Positions 36,947 through 45,280 of a stretch of DNA of 64,000 nucleotides are shown here, piece after piece. The notes below the pieces were generated by a model. The model made no database searches. It was not told where the DNA came from and saw only the letters and a program-made list of their open reading frames with translations. The stretch lies in contig NZ_CAKAKO010000006.1 of NCBI RefSeq assembly GCF_916700565.1, forward strand, positions 62,001-126,000, given 5' to 3'. The stretch is from Xenophilus sp. Marseille-Q4582 (GTDB lineage Bacteria > Pseudomonadota > Gammaproteobacteria > Burkholderiales > Burkholderiaceae_C). The translations under genes were made by a program, and so were the position numbers. Position 1 is the first letter of the stretch, and every line of letters begins with the position of its first letter.

Positions 36947-37087
36947 CTCATCAATTTGAGCGACCTTTGCGTTGTGGTGCGACTTCGCACCTTGCAGATC
37001 TGCTTTAAGATCGCTCAGGTTCGGTGGATTACTCCAATCCACCAATTTAGCGACTGGTTGTTCTTCAACCGTATTAACGTCAGTCAT
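36947..37087 (-). pseudogene. 5' fragment of the interrupted portal gene
   Basis: 47 codons from the ATG at 37087, starting MTDVNTVEEQPVAKLVDWSN and ending with the GAG codon that is the 3-bp IS target duplication. Removing the IS and one GAG joins it in frame to the rest of the portal gene (next residues WLDNLNVSGKAK). Confidence 0.88.
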
Positions 37088-37125
37088 GTAGCTCTGCCAA
37101 AAGGCAGCAGTAAATAAACCAGAGA

Positions 37126-37563
37126 ATGGAAATGCGAATCAAAGGATTGCATCCGAATTTTATTATGCCCGCAAAGGGTAGCGCAGATGCCGCAGCTTGG
37201 GATATTCATATGCCCGAAGCCGGAATTGCAGATGGTGAGTCGAAGTTTTTTCCGCTCGGCTTTGCTACTGAAATCCCAAAGGGATTCGTTGCACTGATTC
37301 AGCCGCGCTCCAGCACCGGCGCAAAGAACGGACTGGAACTCAACAACACCTGTGGCGTGATCGACAGCGATTACCGCGGGGAATGGAAGGCAGCACTGCG
37401 TACCAAGAGCGGAAAACCTTTTGAATGGAAGGCTGGCGAGCGAGTTCTCCAATTCTTCGTGGTTCCGGTCTATACCGGTCAGCTTGAATTGGTGGACGAG
37501 CTTGAATCGACCGATCGCGGTGCGGGTGGCTTCGGCTCCAGCGGCACGAATTCGCTGGGCTAA
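37126..37563 (+). CDS. dut: dUTPase (dUTP pyrophosphatase)
   Basis: 145 aa, size and motifs of the trimeric dUTPase family: LIQPRSSTGAKNGLEL (motif 2), NTCGVIDSDYRGEW (motif 3), and DRGAGGFGSSG at the C-terminus (motif 5). Hydrolyses dUTP to dUMP, keeping uracil out of phage DNA. Divergent from the portal gene and on the strand opposite to the surrounding late operon, so a single-gene (moron-like) insertion with its own terminator. Confidence 0.93.
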   Translation: MEMRIKGLHPNFIMPAKGSADAAAWDIHMPEAGIADGESKFFPLGFATEIPKGFVALIQPRSSTGAKNGLELNNTCGVIDSDYRGEWKAALRTKSGKPFEWKAGERVLQFFVVPVYTGQLELVDELESTDRGAGGFGSSGTNSLG

Positions 37564-37588
37564 TCACTCGGCCGAGAAACCAAAACCA

Positions 37589-37612
37589 AAAGGGCTCCGA
37601 TTGGAGCCCTTT
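37589..37612. terminator. Bidirectional terminator
   Basis: 10-bp stem AAAGGGCTCC / GGAGCCCTTT with a 4-base loop, with A run on one side and T run on the other; serves the convergent dUTPase and 37623 genes. Confidence 0.85.
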
Positions 37613-37622
37613 CTTCATCTGC

Positions 37623-38369
37623 TTAGCAGAACCCTTGGCGCTCGAAACGATCGTTGCCTTGACCCGCGTCAATCTGAACACCCTGCAGCTCCAGCCGTGC
37701 GCATTCCTGCTCGTACTTGGCAGCGTAGCTGTTGCCGGCATGGAACTCCTCCACCATGCCGATCGGGTTGTGTACCCGACTGGCGATGAAGTACAGCAGC
37801 GCCGCCAGGTGCGATTCGGGCAGATCCACTTCCTCACGTGCCGGGTTGAAGTAACCGAGTGGGATTTCGAGTCGGGGATGCCGAGCCCGGTACACCACTT
37901 CCAAGGTGGAACCTCGCAGCTCGGGAGGCAGCGTCACGTCTTGCTCAACCAGGCGTGCCGGAACCGCCAGGACGCTCATCTTCGGCGTCAGCACCGACAG
38001 CGGGTTCGCGGCGTCATTGAGAGAAAGTGTCTCGCCCCCCACCACCGTCACCTTTTCGACCTTGATGAGATCGTCGAGGAATGGATCCTCAGCGGAATCC
38101 AGGATGAAGCGATCAGCTTGCGGAGAGCGAAGGTTGCTCAGGGCGAAGTCGCTCACCAGCGGGTACGTCGTCCGGGGCGGAATCAGCGAGAGGCGCAGTC
38201 GCCCTTGTCGCAGGTTGAACCGGGTGAACAGGGCTGTAAGCCCCAGGTTCACATGCGGCAGGATCCGAGCCCAATTGGATTCGTTGACCACGCCCTGCTC
38301 TTGGCCACCGATGCTCAGCTGTGAAAACTCCCCCACGGAGAGTTGATCGAAGATGTCTTGAAGGTTCAT
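37623..38369 (-). CDS. N4 gp67-like structural protein
   Basis: 248 aa from the ATG at 38369. Mixed alpha/beta, with LGLTALFTRFNLRQGRLRLS early and VVYRARHPRLEIPLGYFNPA in the middle. Directly downstream of the terminase gene as gp67 is in N4, where it is a virion protein of about 30 kDa. Assignment by order and size. Confidence 0.65.
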   Translation of the reverse strand: MNLQDIFDQLSVGEFSQLSIGGQEQGVVNESNWARILPHVNLGLTALFTRFNLRQGRLRLSLIPPRTTYPLVSDFALSNLRSPQADRFILDSAEDPFLDDLIKVEKVTVVGGETLSLNDAANPLSVLTPKMSVLAVPARLVEQDVTLPPELRGSTLEVVYRARHPRLEIPLGYFNPAREEVDLPESHLAALLYFIASRVHNPIGMVEEFHAGNSYAAKYEQECARLELQGVQIDAGQGNDRFERQGFC

Positions 38370-38379
38370 TTGGTTGAAT

Positions 38380-40023
38380 TCACACGATGTAAGAGGCCAG
38401 GCGGTCTTCGACGCTGTGCATGTCGTCGTCCACCGTCCACACGTCAGCGTCATTGCTGCGGGCCATGGCAACCGTCTCGCTCGGCCGCCAGGTCTGCAAG
38501 GAACTGAGCATCGAGATCGTGTCGATGAAGTCGTCGTGCTTGCTTTTGAAGCCGCTCACGGACGCGAGGCTCAGTTCATTGATGGCTTCCTGCATGGGCG
38601 CTTCGTTCTTCTTCTCGATAGGAAAGAACATCTTGTGCGCCTTGAACATGGGAAGCATGGTGTTGAATCGCACCATCTTGTTGGAGTTGGGACGGATACC
38701 CGGCTTGTTGTCGTTCCCCTCGGAAGCCAAGGTGAAATAGATGTTGCGCTCCATCATGTGGTTCTGAATCCAAGTGACGAAGCCACCCTGCTGACCAGTG
38801 ACCTCAATACCAACCGATTGAGGGCGGTACTCCTGCGCCAACCTGAACAAGTCATAGATGTTCTTGTCCATCAATTGCCGCTTGCAGATGCCATCCACCC
38901 AGAACCAATCGCCCTTGTAGTTCAAAGCCCAGACACTGATGACCGAATAGTCGGCCTTCTGCTTGATAGAAGTAGCGAAGTCGGTAGTGATATAGAAGTT
39001 AAAGCGGTCCCGGTTAGAAAGGACATTGCTTAGCTTGTACCAAGAAATCTCGCTGTCCTGAATCAGTCGGTCTTCGTCCGACATGATTCGCAGCATCAGC
39101 TCTTGGTTGAAGGAATCCACTTTCCCGAGCATCACAGCCCGGTCGTATTGGTCCTTGACGTACTCATAGGTAAAACGATCAGGCCATGAACCACGGAATT
39201 CCTCCGGCGAGCAAGGGAAGACCTCGCACACCGGGAAGACGTTGACCTTCCAGGCACCGGACTCCACGGCTTTGTAGAGAGGATCCTTTGCATTGAAGGG
39301 AGTACCTGACCAAATGATCATGTTCTTCCTCGGATGCAAGGCGTAGTTCACGGCTTTGTAAACCGTGTCTTCCACAGCCGCGATCACGGTATCCGAGCGT
39401 GCATCCTCGTCGGAGATCAGGTCATCGAGCACCGCCAGCTGAGGACGCTTGCCCAATTCCTTCGCACCACGAACACCCGTCTTCGCGCCGTAGCCTTTGA
39501 CGATGAAGACCTTTCCGTCCGCGTTGTGGAACTCCCACCGGATGTCGGTGAAGTGAGTCTTGGGCACGAACTTCTTCAGGAAGTCGCTGTTCTCCCAGCG
39601 GTACTCCAGGTTCTTGCGCATGTTCTTGACCCCGTTCTCGATGGAGTCAGACACATAGATGGCCAGGTCAATCAGACCGAAGCCAGGCAGTTCCCCATAG
39701 GTGGCGATGTAGAGGAACAGGTACTCAGCCATCACGGTTGTCTTGGCAATACCGCGATGACACAGGTTGATGACTCGGTTGCCACGATGTGTGATCGTGT
39801 CGAGCATCTTGTAGTGGACGACAGGCGTGAGGTTTTCCTCGCCTTGGGAGCCGTTCACCAGCTTGATGAAGGTCACGAAGCCAAGAGCAAAGTCGCTCGG
39901 CACGTAGTCGGGATCAATCGAATAGTCCGTGTTGTTGAGGTAGTCCTCAACCTTCCACGGCATCCCGTCATCGCCAGTCGGCGTCAGGGGTGCTTTCTCT
40001 TGCATCAGATCCTTGTGTCCCAT
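38380..40023 (-). CDS. terL: Terminase large subunit (N4 gp68-like)
   Basis: 547 aa. N-terminal ATPase: Walker A-like HRGIAKTT (near residue 102), Walker B LAVLDDL (near 212); C-terminal RNase H-like nuclease with Asp in YITTDFATS and VGIEVTGQQGG, and a final Asp-rich DDFIDTISML. Powers DNA packaging and cuts the genome. Leftward, overlapping the following gene. Confidence 0.92.
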   Translation of the reverse strand: MGHKDLMQEKAPLTPTGDDGMPWKVEDYLNNTDYSIDPDYVPSDFALGFVTFIKLVNGSQGEENLTPVVHYKMLDTITHRGNRVINLCHRGIAKTTVMAEYLFLYIATYGELPGFGLIDLAIYVSDSIENGVKNMRKNLEYRWENSDFLKKFVPKTHFTDIRWEFHNADGKVFIVKGYGAKTGVRGAKELGKRPQLAVLDDLISDEDARSDTVIAAVEDTVYKAVNYALHPRKNMIIWSGTPFNAKDPLYKAVESGAWKVNVFPVCEVFPCSPEEFRGSWPDRFTYEYVKDQYDRAVMLGKVDSFNQELMLRIMSDEDRLIQDSEISWYKLSNVLSNRDRFNFYITTDFATSIKQKADYSVISVWALNYKGDWFWVDGICKRQLMDKNIYDLFRLAQEYRPQSVGIEVTGQQGGFVTWIQNHMMERNIYFTLASEGNDNKPGIRPNSNKMVRFNTMLPMFKAHKMFFPIEKKNEAPMQEAINELSLASVSGFKSKHDDFIDTISMLSSLQTWRPSETVAMARSNDADVWTVDDDMHSVEDRLASYIV

Positions 40024-40838
40024 CCTTGGAACAGGTTGAAATTGGGGTTGGTTTGCATGTCGGCCACGGTCAGTACCGGGGCTGGAACTGCAGCCTTGGA
40101 AGCAAAGTCGAGGTCGGAGGGAAGAACCCTCTTGGATTGCGCTGGCGATTGAGCCGCTTGGCTTGCCAACAGGAACTCTTGCCAGGGATCCCGACCATCC
40201 AGAACAGGAGGGGCGGCACGGTTTCCGATCTCCGCCAGCATGGGCACGACACGAGATTCGTCGGGCTGCATAGGCAGCACAGGAGGCGGGACCGCAGAGG
40301 TATCGACGGTGCGGCCAGGCTGGGCCACCACAACAGGGGCAGCTTCTTGGGTCGGTGCTCTCACAGGAATCGGCTGGCCCAGGCGCCCCATCACAGAGCT
40401 GGCGTACTTGCGCCCTTCCCCATAACCAGCAAGGCCCGCTTCGATGCTGCCGGCCTGCTTGATGCGTCCCGCCAGGTAATCCGACGCAAATCGAATCTGC
40501 TCAGCCAGATCCTTGCTGGCCAGAGGCCGCACCCCATACCCAGGCTTGGCGGCCGTGCTCTCCAAGATCCCGAAGGGACCGAAGGCCGTGGACACCTGCC
40601 CAGTGTGGGGAGCAATGCGTCGGCCATCAGGCCCTGCGGCATAGTGGTACTGGGTCGGGTCGGTGAGGTACTTGTCGTAGTTCCCCCCAATTTCCTGCTG
40701 CATCACTGCCGCCATCAGGCCAGCAGGAAAGCCGTGTCTTTTGTCCGCTGCGTCGAGCAATGCCCGAACATCAGCAGGCATTGCTGCAGGTGCAGATTTT
40801 CCTTTGGAGGCCATCTTTGAATTTCTGAAACCAAGCAC
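40005..40838 (-). CDS. Lytic transglycosylase (SLT-type)
   Basis: 277 aa from a GTG at 40838, or 269 aa from the ATG at 40814. Catalytic Glu expected in VMQQEIGGN, then FGPFGILESTAAKPG and the GLAGYGEG box, the order of soluble lytic transglycosylases. It cleaves peptidoglycan; encoded between terminase genes it is more likely a virion entry enzyme than the main endolysin. The C-terminal third is disordered, Pro/Ala rich. Confidence 0.82.
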   Translation of the reverse strand: MLGFRNSKMASKGKSAPAAMPADVRALLDAADKRHGFPAGLMAAVMQQEIGGNYDKYLTDPTQYHYAAGPDGRRIAPHTGQVSTAFGPFGILESTAAKPGYGVRPLASKDLAEQIRFASDYLAGRIKQAGSIEAGLAGYGEGRKYASSVMGRLGQPIPVRAPTQEAAPVVVAQPGRTVDTSAVPPPVLPMQPDESRVVPMLAEIGNRAAPPVLDGRDPWQEFLLASQAAQSPAQSKRVLPSDLDFASKAAVPAPVLTVADMQTNPNFNLFQGWDTRI

Positions 40839-40880
40839 TATTGCAATTGCAATAGTGTAATTGGCTATTCAGAAATTCAA
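40817..40880. repeat. Nested palindrome (64 bp)
   Basis: Outer inverted repeat TTGAATTTCTGAA (40817-40829) and TTCAGAAATTCAA (40868-40880), with a perfect 22-bp palindrome (40836-40857) inside. It spans the gap between two late genes and reaches the stop codon of the upstream one. Confidence 0.9.
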
Positions 40881-41632
40881 CGTGGAACGACTTCCTTTGC
40901 TTCCACATCAATCACTGAGTGGATCTTTGAATGCGCAATTTCCTGGGCATTTGCAGCCCCAGATTCAACCTGAAGTCGCTGAGCCCGTGCCAATTCCATC
41001 GTTGCCTCACGCAACTTTGCAATGGCCCCGTCGTCCTGTACGCCGATATTGAGTTGGACTTCCTGCTTCTCAGGCTGCTTCAGGTGCGTCAGGAGTGAGT
41101 TGGCAGCGTCCGATCTCACCTTCTCACTCTTGGCCGAAATCATCAATTCGGCCTGGACATTGAGGGCTCTTTGAACCAGGTCGGCATTCAACACCCAGAT
41201 CGGAACCAGTGTCTGCTCGAAGATCAAGTTCACCAGCTTGGACTTGTTGTAGGCCGTGACGTAGGAAGCCACGTCCTTGGATTGCACGCCTTGGGCACTG
41301 AATCGTGCAATCTTGTCCGGGAAGGTTCGGCTGTAGGCATCAATGTTCGACATGCCCATGAGCTTGAAGCTCACGTAACGCACCGCGTTGATGTACTCAG
41401 AAACCTTGAACCGCCCATCTGCCATCACCTTGGTGTAGCTCAGCAGGTTGTTGCGGTACGCCTCGAACTCCTCTGGATTGCTCAGCGTGGTATTGATCTG
41501 GTCGATCAGTTCCTGGTTGATGGACTTCTTGAGCTTTTCCGGCAATGCCTGTCGGAACTGCTCCAGCGAAAGAGGCATCGGCCCGGAACTGCCGGAAGGC
41601 ACCGGCGCAGGAGAATTATTGGTTGTAGTCAT
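40877..41632 (-). CDS. N4 gp69-like protein, candidate small terminase
   Basis: 251 aa, helical, starting MTTTNNSPAPVPSGSSGPMP. First gene of the leftward terminase operon, next to the presumed end of the linear phage genome, where a small terminase/DNA recognition subunit would be. No HTH is obvious, so the function remains inference. Confidence 0.6.
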   Translation of the reverse strand: MTTTNNSPAPVPSGSSGPMPLSLEQFRQALPEKLKKSINQELIDQINTTLSNPEEFEAYRNNLLSYTKVMADGRFKVSEYINAVRYVSFKLMGMSNIDAYSRTFPDKIARFSAQGVQSKDVASYVTAYNKSKLVNLIFEQTLVPIWVLNADLVQRALNVQAELMISAKSEKVRSDAANSLLTHLKQPEKQEVQLNIGVQDDGAIAKLREATMELARAQRLQVESGAANAQEIAHSKIHSVIDVEAKEVVPR

Positions 41633-41673
41633 AGCAGCTAATCAGAATATAGGCTGCGTATAGTAAACCAAAT

Positions 41674-41699
41674 AAAAAAGGAGCCAATAAGGCCCCTTT
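41674..41699 (-). terminator. Terminator of the phage tRNA array
   Basis: Reading leftward: stem AAGGGGCC / GGCTCCTT (one wobble) with a 5-base loop, then T6. It follows the last tRNA of the array. Confidence 0.7.
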
Positions 41700-41704
41700 G
41701 TGAG

Positions 41705-41781
41705 TGGATGCGGGAGAGGGATTTGAACCCTCGACACGCGGATTATGAGCCCGCTGCTCTACCAAACTGAGCTATCCCGCA
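41705..41781 (-). tRNA. tRNA with CAT anticodon (Met or modified Ile)
   Basis: Cloverleaf with TGCGGGA/TCCCGCA acceptor, GGGCTCATAATCC anticodon arm, T-loop GGTTCAAATCC, encoded CCA. A CAT anticodon may read AUG or, if lysidine-modified, AUA. Confidence 0.9.
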
Positions 41782-41827
41782 ATGGTAGAACTAATGAATA
41801 AACGGCACCAGGCCGTAGCTAACTAAC

Positions 41828-41913
41828 TGGCGGGTGGTGAAGGAATCGAACCATCACCTATTCCTAGATGCCACGGGGTTCAAGCCCGCTTTGTGCCCTG
41901 CACGGCACCACCC
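41828..41913 (-). tRNA. tRNA-Ser (TGA)
   Basis: Acceptor GGGTGGT/ACCACCC, anticodon loop CTTGAAC, long variable arm, discriminator G, encoded CCA. Confidence 0.85.
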
Positions 41914-41919
41914 TTCATC

Positions 41920-41995
41920 TGGCTGGCAAGAGTGGCCTCGAACCACTGCGCTTCCGGTTAACAGCCGGGTGCTCTACCAACTGAGCTACATGCCA
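41920..41995 (-). tRNA. tRNA-Asn (GTT)
   Basis: Anticodon loop CTGTTAA, T-loop TTCGAGG, discriminator G, encoded CCA. One mismatch in the acceptor stem. Confidence 0.88.
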
Positions 41996-42001
41996 ATTGT
42001 T

Positions 42002-42079
42002 TGGTCTGTGTGGATGGATTTGAACCACCGACATCTCGCTTCCAAGGCGAGTACGCTAACCAAGCTGCGCTACACACAG
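42002..42079 (-). tRNA. tRNA-Pro (TGG)
   Basis: Acceptor CTGTGTG/..CACAG, anticodon loop CTTGGAA, T-loop TTCAAAT, discriminator A, encoded CCA. Confidence 0.88.
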
Positions 42080-42085
42080 ATTGTT

Positions 42086-42162
42086 TGGTGCCCCAGGAGA
42101 GACTCGAACTCTCAGCATACGGTTTCTAAGACCGGCGTGTCTGCCAATTCCACCACCGGGGC
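42086..42162 (-). tRNA. tRNA-Leu (TAG)
   Basis: Acceptor GCCCCGG/..GGGGC, anticodon loop CTTAGAA, encoded ACCA. Shortened variable arm. Confidence 0.85.
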
Positions 42163-42171
42163 AATTATCTC

Positions 42172-42248
42172 TGGTATCCCGTCTAGGACTCGAACCTAGA
42201 ACTATCACCTTTTGAGGGTGCTGCGTCTACCTATTCCGCCAACAGGAC
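42172..42248 (-). tRNA. tRNA-Leu (CAA)
   Basis: Acceptor GTCCTGT/ACGGGAT with two wobbles, anticodon loop CTCAAAA, encoded ACCA. Confidence 0.82.
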
Positions 42249-42249
42249 A

Positions 42250-42334
42250 TGGTGGATGCTCTTGGTATCGAACCAAGTGGGCCATCGACAGGAGTTTTAC
42301 AGACTCCCCCCGCTCCTTACGGGTCTACGCATCC
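42250..42334 (-). tRNA. tRNA-Tyr (GTA)
   Basis: Acceptor GGATGC../GCATCC, anticodon loop CTGTAAA, extended variable arm, encoded ACCA. Confidence 0.9.
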
Positions 42335-42341
42335 GAATTCT

Positions 42342-42416
42342 TGGAGCTGCTACAGGGAATCGAACCCTGGTTAATTGCTCGAAAGGCAATTGTCCTAGCC
42401 GTTAGACGATAGCAGC
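42342..42416 (-). tRNA. tRNA-Glu (TTC)
   Basis: Acceptor GCTGCTA/TAGCAGC, anticodon loop CTTTCGA, T-loop TTCGATT, encoded CCA. First tRNA of the leftward array; an A/T-rich TATATATACT box at about 42497-42506 may be its promoter -10. Confidence 0.9.
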
Positions 42417-42599
42417 AGATCTCTTCCAGGTACTACTGAACCCACTATCGAAACTGCAATTCACAACAGAAGCGCCGGGAAGAGGGTTCGCAGTATATAT
42501 AAAAAATCCAGGATCGCAGGTTTTTTGTGATTTTTTATTCTGGGTACGGGTGTAGGACTTTGAACCGCCCCGGCTTTCGCGGAGGCTGGTTGGCTTGAG

Positions 42600-43508
42600 T
42601 CAGGCCGAGCTGGCCTGCCGCTCAAGATTGCGATAGTAGGTGGTCTCGAACTCGGCGGGCGGCACGTAGCCCAGCGGGGCCATCAGCCGATGGTTGTTGA
42701 ACCAGGACACCCACTCCAAGGTCGCTAACTCCACCGCCTCTCTGGTCTTCCAGGGCGCCCGGCGATGGATCAACTCGGCCTTGTACAGCCCGTTGATCGT
42801 CTCTGCCAGAGCGTTGTCGTAGGAGTCGCCCTTGCTGCCCACCGATGGCTCGATGCCGGCCTCGGTCAACCGCTCGGTGTAGCGAATGCTGACGTATTGC
42901 GACCCGCGGTCGCTGTGACACACGAGCGAGCCTTCCTGGCCGGGCTGGCGGGCGTACAGGGCCTGCTCCAGGGCATCGAGCACGAAGTCCGTGCGCATGC
43001 TCGTGCTCACCCTCCAGCCCACGATGCGCCGCGAGAACACGTCGATCACGAAGGCCACGTACAGCCAGCCCTGCCAGGTGGACACGTACGTGAAGTCGCT
43101 CACCCACAGCTGGTTCGGGCGCTGCGCGCTGAACTGCCGGTTGACCAGGTCCTGCGGGCATGGCGCTCGCGCATCGCCGATCGTTGTGCGCACCACTTTG
43201 CCGCGCACGACCCCACGCAGCCCCATGCGGCGCATCAGGCGCTCGACGGTGCAGCGCGCCACCGTGTGGCCTTCGCGTTGCAGTTGCCGCCAGACCTTGT
43301 CAGCGCCGTAGACCCGCAGGTTGGCCTGCCACACCCGTTCGATGTGGGCCATCAGTTCCTGGTCTCGCTGGGCTCGGCCGCTGAGCAAGGCCGCATCGCG
43401 CTGCCGGGCAGCGTGCCGCCGGCAGGCCGATGGGGCGATCTGCAGCAGCCTGCAGATCGGCTCGACCCCATGCCGCTGGCGGTGCCGGTCCACGAAGGCG
43501 TACATCAC
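42600..43508 (-). CDS. IS3-family transposase OrfB (copy 2)
   Basis: 302 aa, identical in length to copy 1, DDE residues intact ([28 protein letters not shown]). Differs from copy 1 at a few residues (for example Cys for Tyr near residue 29). Confidence 0.95.
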   Translation of the reverse strand: MMYAFVDRHRQRHGVEPICRLLQIAPSACRRHAARQRDAALLSGRAQRDQELMAHIERVWQANLRVYGADKVWRQLQREGHTVARCTVERLMRRMGLRGVVRGKVVRTTIGDARAPCPQDLVNRQFSAQRPNQLWVSDFTYVSTWQGWLYVAFVIDVFSRRIVGWRVSTSMRTDFVLDALEQALYARQPGQEGSLVCHSDRGSQYVSIRYTERLTEAGIEPSVGSKGDSYDNALAETINGLYKAELIHRRAPWKTREAVELATLEWVSWFNNHRLMAPLGYVPPAEFETTYYRNLERQASSA

Positions 43509-43825
43509 TTCAGCCGGCGGTCGAGCTCCGCCTGGGCGAAAAACGCGCTGGCCAGCTTGAGGATCTCGTTGGCGCGGCGAAGCTCGCGCACTTCGCGCTC
43601 CAGTTCTTTGACGCGCTTGGCCTCGGCCGTGGTCACGCCTTCGCGTTGACCCGTGTCACGCTCGTGCTGACGCACCCAGTTCAGCAGCGTCTGCGGCGTG
43701 CTGCCGATCTTGCCGGCGATCGATACAACCGCCGCCCATTGCGATTCGTGCTCCTCTCGGTGCTCGAACACCATGCGCACCGCACGCTCGCGAACCTCCG
43801 GCGAAAACTTCACTGACTTCCTCAT
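43505..43825 (-). CDS. IS3-family OrfA (copy 2)
   Basis: 106 aa with the same HTH and leucine-zipper helix as copy 1; residues near 20-27 differ (EHREEHES against DHRAEYES), showing the two IS copies are not direct duplicates. Confidence 0.93.
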   Translation of the reverse strand: MRKSVKFSPEVRERAVRMVFEHREEHESQWAAVVSIAGKIGSTPQTLLNWVRQHERDTGQREGVTTAEAKRVKELEREVRELRRANEILKLASAFFAQAELDRRLK

Positions 43826-43956
43826 GATGGCTCCATCTTCTCAAACGAGGGAGCCTCCGCGAAAACCGGGGCGGTTCACTTACATACGTGAACCCGTAAA
43901 TCCGAATCCACCCCCCCCCCTATGCTTCGTTCCTGCGTTCTCGCCTTACCTACCCT

Positions 43957-43978
43957 GCTCCGCTAATGAGATGGCGGA
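43957..43978 (+). promoter_or_regulatory. Early-gene upstream element, site 1
   Basis: GCTCCGCTAATGAGA (43957-43971), identical to site 2 at 44720-44734, starting 64 bases before the ATG at 44021. TCCGC and GCGGA flank a 10-base loop here. The 142-bp gap it lies in also holds a run of ten C (43911-43920). Confidence 0.6.
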
Positions 43979-44020
43979 TGTGCATGTCCGTCGTTCCCTC
44001 AACCCCTGTAGGAGTTTTAT

Positions 44021-44290
44021 ATGAGTTCGTTCCGTGCTGTCATCGGAGCCATTGGTGATGCTGCATCTGCTGCCTCCACTCTCTTTCGTGGTGTCAATCA
44101 CTATGCCAATGCATTCGCCAAGACCGGTGAATGGTGTGAAAAGCACGCTGATTCCTGGGTAAAGGATGTCGATCATGACATCGAGATGGCCTCTCTCGAA
44201 CGTGCTGCTGCTCGTCGTGAACGTCGTCGGCGCCTTGGTCTGGAGCAACCTGCTCTGACTACCGATCTGCCCAAGATCGAAGTCCAGTAA
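44021..44290 (+). CDS. Early protein 1, unknown
   Basis: 89 aa. N-terminal hydrophobic/amphipathic part (AVIGAIGDAASAASTLFRGV), then a charged helix with an Arg-rich run (RRERRRRLG). GTAGGAG precedes the ATG. Own element upstream and own terminator downstream: a monocistronic early unit. No family recognised. Confidence 0.6.
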   Translation: MSSFRAVIGAIGDAASAASTLFRGVNHYANAFAKTGEWCEKHADSWVKDVDHDIEMASLERAAARRERRRRLGLEQPALTTDLPKIEVQ

Positions 44291-44299
44291 TCCCCAGCT

Positions 44300-44328
44300 T
44301 CAAGCCTCTTCGGAGGCTTGAGCCTTTT
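44300..44328 (+). terminator. Terminator after early gene 1
   Basis: Stem CAAGCCTC / GAGGCTTG with TTCG tetraloop (44301-44320), then GCCTTTT. Confidence 0.85.
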
Positions 44329-44455
44329 ACACATTACACATTACACAAACACACCAAGACAGTGAGTCATTAGAGAGATCACCAAGCTCTATCCAATTCA
44401 TGCTACCGCATATAACTGGAAGGTCAGCCATCGCTGATCATTAGGAGTTTGTGCC

Positions 44456-44641
44456 ATGTCTCAACCCACAATTCGCCTGATTGATCTGCCCACTCCTGTT
44501 GCATACGTGTATCCACGTATGACCAGGGAAGCGTATCGCAGGCTGCAAATCGCAGAGCGAGAGCTTGCAAGAACAAGGCAGGAGCGAGCAAAGCAATGCC
44601 TGCATCCGAAGAAGGATGACGACACGTCATTACCCTTCTGA
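44456..44641 (+). CDS. Early protein 2, unknown
   Basis: 61 aa, starting MSQPTIRLIDLPTPVAYVYP; C-terminal half helical and very basic. TTAGGAG before the ATG. A weaker relative of the early element (GCTACCGC, 44402-44409) is upstream. No family recognised. Confidence 0.6.
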   Translation: MSQPTIRLIDLPTPVAYVYPRMTREAYRRLQIAERELARTRQERAKQCLHPKKDDDTSLPF

Positions 44642-44659
44642 ATCGCAGTTCCCACTCAC

Positions 44660-44684
44660 AAAGCACCTTCGGGTGCTTTTTTCT
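44660..44684 (+). terminator. Terminator after early gene 2
   Basis: Stem AAAGCACC / GGTGCTTT with TTCG loop, then a T run. Confidence 0.87.
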
Positions 44685-44719
44685 TTTCCGATACCCAACC
44701 GATATACCAACTGCTAACA

Positions 44720-44757
44720 GCTCCGCTAATGAGAAGGAGATCAACAAACACATCTCC
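44720..44757 (+). promoter_or_regulatory. Early-gene upstream element, site 2
   Basis: GCTCCGCTAATGAGA (44720-44734), 66 bases before the ATG at 44786. CTCC can pair with GGAG (44736-44739), and that same GGAGAT can pair instead with ATCTCC at 44752-44757. Confidence 0.6.
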
Positions 44758-44785
44758 ACATCTTCAACAACCTTCTGGAGTTCTC

Positions 44786-45031
44786 ATGCTCAACCAAATG
44801 TCTGCTGCTTCCGAAATCGACAAGCTCATTGCTCTTTCCAAGCGCACACCTTCTTGCCTGGTTGCTCGTACTTCTGAAAGCCACGCGGTATTCGTCTTGG
44901 CCAACAAAGACGATGCCCTTCGCACACGTCGCGCTATGAATGGTGGTGGTTGGTCTGTCACCGTTCAAAAGGGACTGCGCACCGAACGCTATTACCTCAA
45001 GGTAACGCTGCGATTTCCGCTAGAACAGTAA
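44786..45031 (+). CDS. Early protein 3, unknown
   Basis: 81 aa from the ATG at 44786 (CTGGAG upstream), starting MLNQMSAASEIDKLIALSKR. Compact alpha/beta fold: helix, strand, helix, two strands (GGWSVTVQKGLRTERYYLKV). No family recognised. Confidence 0.6.
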   Translation: MLNQMSAASEIDKLIALSKRTPSCLVARTSESHAVFVLANKDDALRTRRAMNGGGWSVTVQKGLRTERYYLKVTLRFPLEQ

Positions 45032-45280
45032 CTGGGATTTGCGACCTACCAATTCTTGTAGGTCGCAATTCCCCTATTCAATTATCCCGGTCAAGCAGTT
45101 GAGGTCTGAACAACAGCCCTCAGCCGACCATGCATCACCTTGTTAACGACTTGTATGAAAATCCGTTGCTCGTTCGACACACATAATCTCTTGCAGTTTG
45201 TGGCAACCGTTCTTGTTTATGGAGGCATAGGCATCTTGTTGGCATGCGGTATCTGAGGTAGTTCGCGTCTGTCTTGTATC

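Larger units (their letters stand above)
42561..43878 (-). mobile_element. IS3-family insertion sequence, copy 2
   Basis: 1318 bp, same length, ends and orientation as copy 1; 3-bp target duplication CTT (42558-42560 and 43879-43881). Differs from copy 1 at scattered bases, including several in OrfA. Sits between the tRNA array and the early genes, close to the junction of the linear phage ends. Confidence 0.95.

Noticed and set aside
35629-43878. Composite transposon formed by the two IS copies
   Set aside because: Each copy has its own target duplication (CTC and CTT), and the outer flanks do not match.
43960-43971. CTAATGAG in the early element as a hammerhead ribozyme core
   Set aside because: The invariant G of the CUGANGA core is replaced and no GAAA partner segment is present.
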